Shown in pieces: positions 34,234-45,865 of a stretch of 64,000 nt of DNA; position 1 is the first letter of the stretch, and each line of letters opens with the position of its first letter. The notes under the pieces were generated by a model. It was not told the DNA's origin. It made no database searches and worked only from the letters and a program-made list of their open reading frames with translations. The position numbers were made by a program, and so were the translations under genes. This DNA is from Pezicula radicicola (taxonomy: Eukaryota > Ascomycota > Leotiomycetes > Helotiales > Dermateaceae). Where the stretch lies: NCBI GenBank assembly GCA_003008705.1, contig PDUO01000011.1, forward strand, positions 363,956 through 427,955, read 5' to 3'.

Positions 34234-35411
34234 ATGTTTGCTTCGCGTGCTCGTTACATTCCTTGCGCAAGAATGTATTCAACAGTTGTTTGTAACTCCG
34301 GTCGCGAGTATCAGCGCGGAAAAGTACTCATGTCGAATCCAAGAGACAAAGACCTCGACATCTATGTTGCGCAGTAGGTCCCCAACTTCAATTATTTCTG
34401 CAACCTTCCGGCAATATAAGCTAAAACCGGCGGTTGTGTGTTAGCTGCGAAAATAAACCTTACGTCTTGAAACGCGTGTCCCAATCGATATTCGAACTAT
34501 GCCTGCAGCACAAACGCGAGTTTCCAGACACCCGTCGCATTCGAATGCATGTCGACTACAGTGAAAAGGAGAAGACTGTTGTTTACGAGTACTTCAAAGA
34601 GGATCAGCTAGCCTTGGTACAGAATAACCCCGACTTTCCTCTTGTGGCAAGAAAGCAAATTCTATTCGAAGTTGGGAAGGCACTTCAGGAGCTTCACGCT
34701 AAGAACTGGATACACATAGGTATGAAGCTAGAGATTCGGTCTCCTGTCTGGATCTCCACTGATCATTTTTTTCCCTAGATGTGAAACCTGACAACGTCAT
34801 GATCGACTGGAATCTAGACGAGCAGGGCCAAGTTCAAATAGAAAGGGTAGCGTTGATTGATCTCGACGTCTCTTTGAAATTAAAAGGCGATAAATTGCTC
34901 CGGATCCCCGGCATGCAGAGACTAGGAAATTTTATGTGGCGTAGCCCAGAAGCACAAACGGGCCAGGGAATAGGCAAACCATCGGATGTGTTTTCGTTTG
35001 GACTTGTAGTAAGTGAGCCTTGATGCTGACAGGAGAGCTTGTGCTAAAACTCATTCTTAGTGTATATACACTCTCACAAGTAGAGAGATCATGGCAGTCG
35101 ACCACCAGGAGCTACGGGAGAGGGAAGTCGAGCCTGAAATTGAGGTTTTAGGCCGGGATATAGTGTACTTTGGCCCGCTTTCCGAGGGACTCTTAAAACA
35201 TACCGCTGATGAGACGTGGCAAACCGTCTTGGGCCAAGTAGCAGAAGGGGTTGCGGGAGCAGACCCAAGTTTTCATCTCTCGAACTGGCAGGAAAATGAC
35301 TTTCCGAATATTGATGCTGGAGCAAAGAGCATGTTATGCAGGATCATGAATCTTGATCCAGCGAAGAGAGCTACTATTGATGAGATTTTGGATGACCCAT
35401 ATTGGAGATAA
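34234..35411 (+). CDS. Serine/threonine protein kinase, accessory
   Basis: Four exons (34234-34373, 34445-34719, 34779-35008, 35061-35411) give 331 aa. The ATP-binding Lys is in YVLKRV (about residue 54). The catalytic loop reads HIDVKPDNVMIDW (D and K and N present), the metal motif is IDLD rather than DFG, and the APE-type motif is WRSPEA. SDVFSFGLVCIYTLT and the C-terminal ATIDEILDDPYW are typical of the large lobe. The glycine loop is not obvious. The first 20 residues (MFASRARYIPCARMYST) could be a mitochondrial targeting sequence. The pathway is unknown. It lies in an AT-rich region with the kinase-like gene at 32470. Confidence 0.75.
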
Positions 35412-36194
35412 GTGGGAATTACGAATTGTAATTATATGTATGAATAAAAATCGATATCATTTTTACGAAAAGAGTACTGCTTCGTAGAATTGATGATATA
35501 TTTTGTGATTAGGAAGTTGTTGAGAGCTGGAGGTTGTGTAAAGTACCTCACCCTGGCCCAGCCTCCAGTGAGCTAAAACCCTTGCTTGGCCAAGGACTTT
35601 CCACCAATTAGTCATCACCAAGGACGGCGATTTTGAACTCTCTTCTCCTTTTCGAGCATGCCACAGCTGGAGGCCTGTATAGAAGGAAACTACCTCTTTC
35701 TCTGGCATATCAACCTTGTTACTCGTGTATTTGTATAATTCGCTGCCTCAATCATGTCCTCGAGCAAAGGGACAGAGAAAGAGATAGCTACAAGCTTAAA
35801 AAATCTCTCTAAGTCTTAGTGTTAGAATGCTTCTTAGAAGGAGGTACAACTAGAAAGAAGATTATTTCCTAGGGTGTATTATTACTAGTAAATTAACTTT
35901 CTTAGCGTGAAACTTAGTATAGTCTTAGTAGTTGTTTTTTATTATTATAGGTTTATAAATAGGAATATTTTAAGTTATTTTATATAAAAGTATAAATAAT
36001 CCTACCTGAAGTAAAGATCGCGGCTAAGACCCACAGAGTAGGAACTCAGCTCTGTAGGACGGTCTGCGAGGGAGAGTAACGAGCAAGAGTCGTGAATGAT
36101 GTTTCCTTGTATCTCGGGCAATCTAACGCAAGCCAGGTCTATCACAAGTACATTACTGCTGTGGATCGAAAGAGGAAGCGGGAGGCGCTAGACC
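35412..36194. other. AT-rich intergenic region
   Basis: No protein-coding gene was recognised. Sequence between 35780 and 36000 is strongly AT-rich. Confidence 0.35.
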
Positions 36195-36240
36195 CCGGGG
36201 CTCAACTCCACAGCTGAGACTACAAACTAAGAATGCTTGC
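36195..36240 (-). pseudogene. Possible tRNA-Gly relic
   Basis: ACCCCGGGGCT and AAACTAAGAATGCTTGCTAT resemble the two ends of the tRNA-Gly gene at 25413-25506 and its 5' flank (AAACCAAGAATGCTTGCCGC). The differences in the second piece are mostly C-to-T or G-to-A. The central part is shortened, so it cannot fold as a tRNA. Confidence 0.4.
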
Positions 36241-36840
36241 TATAAAACCACAAACTGTGTTTGCTTGTCATGTGTCTTCAGATGTCGTAATTTAAGATAC
36301 TATTGTCATACATTTTGAGTACCACAGCATTTAGTGCAAATTTTGTATCTCCATACGATCAGGTTTATCTTAATTTAATTCGGTCACAGTCTTACCTAAG
36401 TATGAAAACAGCAGCTCTCCTTATTTGCCTCGGCTTTTAGAAACTAGGGCATAAAGGAACCGACTCCATAAGGTACTGTAGGTAGTTGGGATAGGGGCCT
36501 ATCCTAGATAACCGAGAGATCTCAGACTCTCAGTGAATAAGATCGCCACGAAAGGGATTCTACTGAGACGCTCCTGTGATTTAAAACACTATCCAAGTGC
36601 CCATAGCCCGGAAATTCTAGGTTTAGAATTCACTGATGGATCCTCGGTAACTGCGGAGGTATTCTGTAAAATACTGTTGCTGAGCAGGTAAGCGAACTAC
36701 AGTGTCCGTCTCTGTTTTTCTTTTCTTCACTTGTAGTTCTTGATATGAACGAATAGATTTGTGTCTCTAATTAATTATGGTATTAAATTATGGCTACGCA
36801 TAATCTTATACAAGAACCCTAAACGTACATGATGGCTGGC
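36241..36840. other. Intergenic region, no gene seen
   Basis: Region downstream of the peroxidase gene. No feature was recognised. Confidence 0.3.
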
Positions 36841-39129
36841 CTACAGTGCAACGCCGCTCTTAGCAACACCCGGATAGGTTGACTTTAGCTGCGCTAAGAA
36901 ATCCGTACCTCCAACACCTAGGTCATTGTAGGCAGGGCAGCTGAGTGACAAAAGAGAACTGTCCAGAACATCGAGTACCGATTGAAGAGGAGCAGTAATG
37001 GTCGAGAATAGCGATGATGGGCGGAGACTGGGGCCAAACTCCTTAACGAACTCAAAAGCAAAGCAGAGGAGGTTGTTGCCCTCGAGAAGTCCTTCTACGT
37101 TTATAAGACCTCCAGTAATATTGCCGAAATCAAGGCCAGTAAATGTGTTTACGCCATTAGTATTACCCCCGATGCTAAATCCGTCGCGTTAGTCTAACTA
37201 ATGCTATAGGAAATGCAGGGAAAACTTACTTTAGAAGCTGTGGGTATTTTGTGCACCATTGTACTAGATCTGCAGCATATGAGAGTAGTCCATAATCACC
37301 CGATCGTCGGTACCAGATGTCTGGGATGCGTTCCCAGCCAACATTGCCAACTAAGTTCCCTTCCTCGCCCGTTACCCCAAAGAAGCTCTTAAGGGTCTCC
37401 TTATTGATACGTCCATCTGGATACTCCTGGGAAGTATTAACGTAAAGACGGCCGGTAAAAGCGTAGGCAGCATTGCGAACGACAAGTCCGGCTACGGGAC
37501 CGTAAAAAAAGTAAGGGTTCGTAGCCACACTCTGCTTGTAACGCGCTATATTGTGCTCGCCGATAACTTCCATGGAATAGTTCGGGTCTTCGGCGTCAAT
37601 TTGTAGGTTGTAAAGCTCCATAAAGTAGGTCATGTTTAGACCGCTATTATCGTTTCCGCCATCGTAGAGATCGCCGCGAGTACCAGATGCATCTTCTTCG
37701 AAGGCATTGTGCGTGCCGTCAAGACCACGGGGAGTTCCTACCTTTGATTAGTACAAGTACAATAAATAGATTTAGTTCTCCCGCCTTTTAAGAAGCTTAC
37801 CTAACAGTCCTAACAAATTACCAAGAAGATTCTGATCTTCATCCAACTCTCGTCCTATAGAGAAGCTTGGGTTCAGAGAAATTACATCGCCAGCTACAAC
37901 AGAACCATAGACTCCCAGAATAGTTGAGATATCAATACCCATTCCAAAGACTAATACACATTAGCTACAGGGAACTCCTCTGCGATTATGAAGGTTCGTA
38001 CCCTGATTGGTGGCTACTATGCTCTCTAACATCTATAATTTTGTGAATATAAGGTTTTTTGAGGGGACAAATGAGAAGACTTACTGTAGCGACACCGTTG
38101 TGATTAATGAAGCCATGATTAGCTAAAACATTCAAGCCAGGGCAAGGGCCACGAGTGTCGCCATTTTCAAAGTTGGGCGGTACGAAAGCATGGGCACCGG
38201 TCACTATTTTCTATTAGTAATATTCCTCAACATATCTCAGTAACTAACCATCAATACGTTGTGTCTCAGCGTTAAAGGTTGTTCTCTTCTCCTTTCCAGC
38301 CGCAGTACCAGTGGCCTCAAAGATAGAGCGGACCTTGCCGGCAAGAGACTCAAGAGCCTCGATTGGAAGGGAATGCCCACCAAGATTCAGAGAGTCACCT
38401 GTGGAATCCTTCTTCGTAGTCCTTTTATTAAGCGCATCAAGTCTAAAGGCCTTGTTCAAGTCGACAGAATCTCCGACTATCTCCGTAACTGTATCCAAGA
38501 CTCGCTTCTTGACAAGTCCATCCAAGGGGACGACATTCTCAGCGAGGTTTGTGGCAGTGTCATCAATGGGGCCCGTGATAGCAACAGCTGTGTTGAGGAT
38601 ATTGCGTTCTTCAAGAGGAATGTGAGGGTAGTTTAATACATTGGAGAGAGAGCCAACTAGCTCTCCGGCCCCTTCCACAGGACCATCACGCTTAGTAGTG
38701 ACTGGAAGGTTGACGAATGCGGATACAGTGTCCTTAGTGCTGGCTACCGTGCTTCCTGCTGTGTCGAGAATAGATCTGTTGACAATGGGAGTCAGTTTGT
38801 AATCCTGATTTAGCAAGTCTTGAGAAGAGAAGGGTTCAAATCAACCACGAAAAGATTAACAAAGAATGAAAAATAACCGAGGTCAAGGCCCAGACAGAAA
38901 GATTAGTTACGTACCGTCCGATTTCCTTGTTAGGGATGAGTCCTTTGATTACCTTGTTTACAGTAGCTTCGTGATCTGAAATCTGGCGTTTTGTACCTAG
39001 CTCGACCGTATGATCCAAGGGTGCAACATTGCCAACAGTTTCAAGAATCTGGGGAACAGTGCCTGCTGGCAGTGCTTTAACGATAGAGATAAGAGGGAGC
39101 AATAACGACAAATACTGAATGGACTTCAT
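36841..39129 (-). CDS. Secreted heme-thiolate peroxidase (chloroperoxidase/peroxygenase family) with long N-terminal extension
   Basis: Seven exons (39129-38915, 38775-38249, 38203-38085, 38032-38002, 37950-37801, 37737-37230, 37174-36841) join to 627 aa. A signal peptide (MKSIQYLSLLLPLISIVKA) comes first. The heme-thiolate signature PCPGLNVLANHGFINHNG falls at about residue 265, with the Cys as axial heme ligand. Further on, IGEHNIARYKQS occupies the place of the distal acid/base E-H-D motif, here ending in Asn. SGLNMTYFMELYNLQ and YGPVAGLVVRNAAY are also family-like. These enzymes use peroxide for halogenation or oxygen insertion. The roughly 240 residues between the signal peptide and the PCP motif are not part of the usual domain and have no recognised fold. 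Confidence 0.82.
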
Positions 39130-41113
39130 GATGGTAAGGAGTGACAAGAAATAGAAAAACGCCAACTCTGAAAGAGCGAGTGCAAAAAGAGTGTGAATGG
39201 TTACTGGAAGAAACTTGTTGAGAAGTTTGAAGACCTCTTAGAAAACAATCTTGCCGAGGCTTAACATCGATCCCACGCATAATCGACAGTAGCTCGTACA
39301 GAACGATGTACGAGCATACACTTCGTCGAATGGCTATTCACAGCTTACGAATTCAAAGGGACTACGCTCGGTCCTCGACTCCCCGGAAATGATAATAAAA
39401 ATGGAGTTGGTTGAAAAGTTGGAGATAGGAGAACAAGGATTGGTCACAACAATATGGAAGGCATAGGCAACAACATACAGGACAGGAGACACAAACACAA
39501 ATAAGGTGTGGTGTAATCATCGGCTCGTTCGCTTAGTGTTTGACTGATTCGCTTGGGAGCATCCGTTAATTCGAATTGCGACGATCCTTTTCATACCAAG
39601 TTAATGGGCGAGAATTACAAACTCTAAATTGGAGCAGGTCACACAAGACTTAGCGCTGAATTGAAGAAAAAGCTAGGGTTAGGCACAGACGATTCTCATC
39701 GATGATCGTTTTCATCTGGCGTTAGTGTTGTAACGGTGATTTTCACGCCCACTACAAGCATTGAACATATGTATCCATCTTTCGTCCTGGGCGACGAAGT
39801 TCTGTTAACGTGCCTCTAGAACCTGGGATGGAATTCGGCGAAGGTGTCCCGGCGCTCTAGAGTACATAAAGTGGGATCTATGATCGTCCAAAATCCTATG
39901 CTTTGGGGTAGAGAACCGAGCTACGCAAATCATAACCGTGGGATTGGGAAAAGTATGGTTATTCTCTATGTATCGGTGCGAACTGAGTTCGTGCTTGAAA
40001 CACCCGTAGTCCCGGCATATTTTCTGGGGACGAAAATAAATAGCCGTTCGCTTAACTTTTTTGTGTGTGAAATACTACACCAAAAGTAACTTAAAGTCTT
40101 AGGTGCTTCTTTCCAGAATATTTAGGTTGTATTCCTTTCTTTAATCCTAAACCTAAACCTAACCAGCATTGTAAAACTGCTGATATTCATAGCAAAAGCA
40201 AAAGCAAGGGCACTTGGCATTAGGGAGGAACACTACAACTCTCTGTTTTGATATTGCGGCTCTACGAAAGCATACTTCCGACATCGGATCCGGCCTCTCA
40301 ACGGTTCGTCCCGCCGCCTTGCAGCACTGTCCAATATGGGAAAGTGCGAGATATACGAGTGTGCCCAAGTTGCTTCATTAGCTTAATTAAGTTAGCGAGC
40401 GGCGATCTGAGCCTCTTTAAAGGCGATTTAATCTGTGCCGGATTGTGTACCCTGAGTCAAGTATTATTCAGCGTAAAATTGTTGCGCTTGTTGCGCTAAA
40501 TGCATTGAGCATACTGGCTACTGTAGAAGTACGCAATTAGCTCGAAGACGAGGTTGAAGGTTCATGTTCTAGTCCCCCAAGTGTTGGCAAATCTTCGCTT
40601 GGAGACGGAATACAAATCCGGTGAAATTAACTGTGCCCAAACCGTCGGCATCCTACCGGCGGGAAGTTAGAGTTTCTTCAACTATCTTCTTTGGAAGTTG
40701 AAAAGTCCAACAAACGTCGGACCCTGTCGAACTTTGTGCCCCAAATGGTCTGATTAATTTTTCTTCATTTTGTGTGCTCCATTACTCCGCATCTCAGTCG
40801 CGTCGAGTGGATCTACACCAATCGACGATCCAACATCTATCAAGATTCATATATGATGTGTACTTTCAATGGCACCACAAATACTTGTCTAGGCCATCTT
40901 CGCCATTTCTTAGACATTTCATAATACGAAATTTGTTTTCCTTTCAGTCATGAAATAATTCTTTTCTGTCGAGTCCACATTAGACGTTGTCCCTTGCTTT
41001 GCAACTTAGCTTCTCGTCTGTGAAGGAGGTACCTTTTACAATCATATCGTCTCTAGCACTTCCAGGACTGTCAGAACTAGTCACATTCTCTGAGAGAAAT
41101 ACCAGTGTCGAAG
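39130..41113. other. Intergenic region, no gene seen
   Basis: Nearly 2 kb without a recognisable gene. A short CCTAAACCTAAACCTAACC run lies near 40146. Confidence 0.35.
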
Positions 41114-42873
41114 ATGAGGTTATCACATACTGTGTTTCTATTTATCAGCGTACTTTGTAGCTTCACCCTAGCTCAGACTGCCGACCAGACTGCTGCTCTT
41201 GCACTGTATGCTGAGCTGGCTGCTGAGCTTCCTGCTTGTGGCGTAAGTTAACGACCCAAGAGGTGATAAGGAGATGAAATTCTGACACTGCGTTGTTAGT
41301 TGGCATGCCTTGTACCAGCATTTTTAGAGTCGACATGCGCTTTAACGAACACAACATGTACATGTACAGATCCGCAACTACTTGCCACTTCGTCTGCCTG
41401 TATTACTACAACATGCGGTATCGTCGATCAACTAGGTACGATATATCCTAGTCATTCGCCCGTCGCTAGTACTAGTATGGCGATACTAACAGCACTAAAT
41501 AGCGATGGCGAAATTTGATGAAGTGAACTGCAACAGAGAAGTCAAAGACCTACGGCCTCTTGGAGTGAGAATTGCATATGTCTTCTGCCTCATGGCAGAG
41601 TTTAGCGTTATTCTGCGCTTGTGGGTAAAGATAGTAATTATGAAGTCTTTTACGTCGGATGACTGGGCTATTCTTGCTGCAGGAGTAAGTTCATCGCAGT
41701 CACCTTAGTTAGAAAAATATTGACCATGCAGATCCTGAACATCCCGTTCTTTACAATTGGAGTGATGTGTATGTCTCCTATCTCTTACTCCTACTGCCTA
41801 TTATTGCTAACAACACTTAATAGTATATGACTTAGGAATCGGTACAAACCTTTGGGATATTCCTACCGACACTGTCACCAAGATCTTTATGGTAAGTAAT
41901 TATATTCCTAGATGTGGAGGTTATTCTAAGCTTTTCCGTAGTATTACCTCATAGATGAGACTATCTACCTTGCGATCTTAACCCTAACGAAGACTTCGCT
42001 CGTGCTCTTCCTTCAGAACATTTTCCCCGGCCGTCGGTTCCAAATTGCTTGCTGGATCATAGGTGGAATTAATGCTGTATGGGGGATTTTGATCATTATA
42101 CTGTCGATCTTCCAGTGCGCTCCCGTTTCCTTCGCCTGGGAAAAATGGACCGGAACTGAGACTGTTGGATCATGCCATAATGTTAATGCACAAACATACG
42201 CCAGTGCCGGCATCAACATTGCTCTAGATTTCGCTATCTTGATCCTTCCGCTCAAAGAACTGTACAACTTGAATGTTTCAATGAGCAAGAAGCTTCAACT
42301 GTTTTTCATGTTTAGCATTGGACTCTTGTAAGTATTTGCGCTATCACGTAGCATTGGACTGTGCTAATAAATACCTCAATTATAGTGTTTCTATAACGAG
42401 TATTGTCCGACTACAATCACTTGTACTTTTCGCAGCCTCTACAAATCCTACCAGTAAGTTGGTCCTGCTTCACAAATAGGTATACTTGTCTAATTAGATC
42501 AGTTGATTGGACCCCAGCAACCGAATGGACAGCAATTGAGACTGGAGTTGGCATTACATGTGCATGCATGCCTGCGATGCGTCACTTACTCGGCCACTTA
42601 TTCCCAAAGCAGTTCAGTCCCTCATCAAAGGTCGAAACTAAGAATAAGGAACCGCCAACGAATTCAAAGTCGAGTTCCCAAAATCGTTCATTTAAGCTGG
42701 ACAAGAAAACACGATCCAATGACGACGGCTTCTACGAATTAGACGAAAGATCAACTGGTGCTAGAGACGATTTCTCGCTCTCGGAGCGAGGCGAGATGGG
42801 CATTAATCGAAATCATACTTCTACTCCAGATAGCCAGCGGGAAATCATCACGGTCAAATACAACGAAAAATAA
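41114..42873 (+). CDS. CFEM-domain PTH11-like integral membrane receptor
   Basis: Eight exons (41114-41242, 41300-41435, 41503-41684, 41732-41768, 41824-41891, 41942-42327, 42386-42453, 42503-42873) give 458 aa. A signal peptide (MRLSHTVFLFISVLCSFTLA) is followed by an extracellular CFEM domain with eight Cys between about residues 42 and 95 (LPACGLACLVPAF, STCALTNTTCTCTDPQ, SACITTTCG). A seven-span rhodopsin-like domain follows (VRIAYVFCLMAEFSVILRLW, DDWAILAAG, IIGGINAVWGILIII, CAPVSFAWEKW). The cytosolic tail is Ser-rich and charged. CFEM-PTH11 proteins are fungal GPCR-like receptors, some needed for host sensing. No ligand can be inferred. Confidence 0.88.
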
Positions 42874-43429
42874 AAGCCCAGCGTACACTTATTGGTAGTG
42901 ACTGACTCGCCCCAGCCCGAGCCGATTATTCCAGACAAACCGCAACTCGAGCAACAGAGCAAAAATCCGTGAGACATTCACTATTGGAGTTGGTGATTGA
43001 GATGTAAATACGCTTGGCGGAGCAGGAGGTCCAGGGAGACACTTTGGAGTATAATTTCAAGGTCTCCTGTAAAAGTCAGGGATGGCTATAATGTGTATAA
43101 AATTGCGCGGCGCGGAGATAATTTTCTCTTTTCCATTTAGGCTGCTCTATTTATGTTAGCAACCCATAGGAAGAAACTGGAAAGCGTTCTATGGAAGCTC
43201 CAGGATTGATATGGCTATCCGCCGAACAATTAATCATATATACTCATATCAATGACACTGATACTTAATGCCTCGCCAAATAAGCAAGTGTCGAAAGTTG
43301 AAGGCTCAATGAGGAGCAACTACTCGCCTCACTTTTGGTATGGTCATTTTGGCAGCATTCTCGTCTTGGTGATCAAAGATGAAATATACAAGTAGCAGTT
43401 CTCAAAGTAAAAACTCCTGTAAAACGCAT
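42874..43429. other. Convergent intergenic region
   Basis: Lies between the 3' ends of the receptor and amidase genes. No feature was recognised. Confidence 0.35.
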
Positions 43430-45440
43430 CTATAATGATTTCCAGTCGTACTCTAAGCTCCAGGCATATGCAGCACGATAAACCTCACTCTCGTCATGCC
43501 ATTTGCCAACAACCTGCATGCTAACAGGCAGTTTCGTGCCGCTTCCAGCAAGTGGACCTTCTTGTATTTCTAGCATGCCAATCGGCATTGCAAGCACGGG
43601 ATGTCCACTTTGATTGAATGGAGCCGTATTTGCCGTGAAGCCCACCTGTTATGAGCTCGTCAGAGATATTTCAGAAAAATAAAAGCGAATACTCGGAATT
43701 AACTTGCCTGTTTTGCAATGAGCTCCAGAGAAGAAGCTTCTGGTCCACAGTGACTGTTAGCGATGTACGGCAGGTTTGGCAATATTAGAACATCGTAATT
43801 CTCAAGTGCCTTGTTGTAATCTTCCTTGAGCTTGAGTGAGAGGTTGGTGGCCTTGCCAAGAAGTCCTGGGAAGGCTTTCTGGGCATAGGCACCATTGAGA
43901 AAGATGTTTTTGGTACTATTACACATTAGCACAATATTATTCCTCAGCAACTTTGGCGAAGAATGTACCTTGGGTAAGTGTTTTCCCATCTTTCTTGGGT
44001 CATTGGCCATACCTTTGCATTCAAGGCGTTCAGAGAATATCCTCTCCTTCCAGTATTGGCTTCCATTTTGGTGAGATAACCACCGTATTTCGAAATCCCT
44101 GTCCACTTCAATAAATTAGTACTATGTTTTTCTTAAAGAGCAGGAGTAAGAGCCTTAAGACATGTTCTCAGAGTCGTGAGGCAGCGTTTCAAGGACACAA
44201 GAACAAAGAAACGTGTTGCTTACTATAGCAGCACCATGTTTGTGCATAGGAATTGAAATTTCCTCAACCGTGACACCGAGGGCTTTGAAATTTTCAGCGC
44301 TTTGGAGGAACAATGCCCTGACTCTAGGGTCCATAGCAGGCATGTTCAGGGATTCAGTTATGGCACCAATCTCTTTGCCAGCAAGTGATTTGAGGTTTCC
44401 AAGGAGATTAGTTGCTGGGAATAGTCAGGAACATCAGCTGGTTGAGGGCTGCCGAAACTTCTGTCGTCTATTCCATCAGTCCCGGCCATTGCTTTGAGCA
44501 TAAGTGCATTATCCAAGACTGTTCTGGTCATAGGGCCCACATGGTTGTTGCTGCAGAGATTTGTAAGTATAAAATTCTGGAAAAGTGATTCTTTGGCTCT
44601 TACGATGCTTCATTGCTACCTAGCTGTTAGCGGGCTGTAATTGAAAACAGAAGGCAGGGGATTTACGAGGCACATCCAGTCCATGATATCAGTCCAAATG
44701 TTGGCTTCAAGCCATAGATTCCACACCAGCCTGCAGGAACGCGAATAGAGCCACCTTGATCAGCACTAACAGCCAAGTCAACTTCCCCATTGGCAACAAG
44801 GGCACCACATCCGCTTGAGCTGCCGCCGGTGCTATAGCCCTTCGCATAAGGATTATGAACAACACCAGTTGCAGCCGAATGACTTGTAGCTGAGTGTCGC
44901 ACATTCTCACACACTGCTCTGCCGGTGATAATACCACCGGCCTCAAGCAGCCGGGTTATCAAGACCGCATCCATATCAGGTACATAATCCTTGAAAATGT
45001 TCGTCCCAAGCAGAAATGGAACTCCTGCAATTGCTATACAATTTTTAATCGCAATCGTTTTACCGGCCAGAGGACCATGATTAGGCTTTGAGTCTTTGAT
45101 GGTAGGTTTCCACGCCCATGCTCCCAACGGATTGTTAGTAGGTTCTGGAAAATGAATGTCCTCGCGTGGGAACCTCTCAATGTCAAGCGCAGGGGTGTAG
45201 TTTGATTGCAGTTAGAGTTTCGTTCCCTCGAGCTTATAGTATATTCTTACCTTCCAAAGTCATTAACTGTTCCGTCGACTCATGGTACACTGCCAGCAAG
45301 CGGTGTAAATCATCTCTCTCTTGTGGATCATTGATCCGAACCCCTAAGGAAGCAGCGAGATCATCAACCTGCTGTGGCGTCACAGGATTGTCTACCTTGT
45401 AATCCAGAGAAAACACAGGTAAGTAGCCAAGATTTAGGTG
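43430..45440 (-). pseudogene. Amidase (amidase-signature family), probably inactivated
   Basis: The reading order on the minus strand is typical of a fungal amidase: VDDLAASLGVRIND, then LAGKTIAIKNCIAIAGVPF (catalytic Lys), then GYSTGGSSSGCGALVANGE with the Ser-cis-Ser region and SADQGGSIRVPAGWCGIYG. The C-terminal GHPVLAMPIGM and VVGKWHDE follow. A 12-nt exon (44615-44604) supplies NEA. Three defects are seen. No ATG is found for the first exon. The acceptor before exon 2 reads AA instead of AG (45203-45202), although the phase on both sides still fits. A frameshift lies near 44385-44435, where PDYSQQL moves to NLKSLAGKEIGAITE. Divergent from the PuuE-like gene. Confidence 0.75.
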
Positions 45441-45865
45441 GATAATGAGAAAAGCTCGAGGACACACTCTTGTTGTTTAAGCTTCCTTCCTAATCTTCCC
45501 CAAAAAAGGAATTGATATTTACGAAGTTAGGTTTTCAGCCAGATATCAAGCTAGACGTCTTCTTCAACAATGATGATTGTGGACCCTGGTGCAGGCTACA
45601 GTAGAGTATATTTCGTCAGGCGGGCTTATCAGTAGTGATTCTTGCCGGCGGGGCTTTGCCGTCAATTTGCTATCGCTTCGGTTCAAGCCCGATGAATCGG
45701 CAATGCGTGTTGGTAGTATGAGCTACGGCATATATACCCCCATAGACGTTGCTCTGTTGCAAAGTTTTTTAACGCATTTTCAACGCGCTCAAGTCATCCT
45801 TCCCGACTGTTATAACTCAAGTAATTAACCGTTTTCTTCCTTGGGCTTTCCTAAACACTATCAAA
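45441..45865. promoter_or_regulatory. Divergent promoter of the amidase and PuuE-like genes
   Basis: About 400 bp between divergent genes of the proposed cluster. It contains the CGG-N7-CCG palindrome listed separately and a CGG-N10-CCG arrangement near 45649. Confidence 0.5.
45678..45692. promoter_or_regulatory. Candidate zinc-cluster regulator site (CGG-N7-CCG), divergent promoter
   Basis: TCGGTTCAAGCCCGA is an imperfect palindrome with inverted CGG triplets spaced by 7 bp, the form bound by dimeric Zn(II)2Cys6 proteins. The same spacing occurs upstream of the regulator and of the permease. Confidence 0.4.

Noticed and set aside
40146..40164. Telomere-like CCTAAACCTAAACCTAACC run
   Set aside because: Only about three imperfect units, not the fungal TTAGGG repeat, and far from any other sign of a chromosome end.
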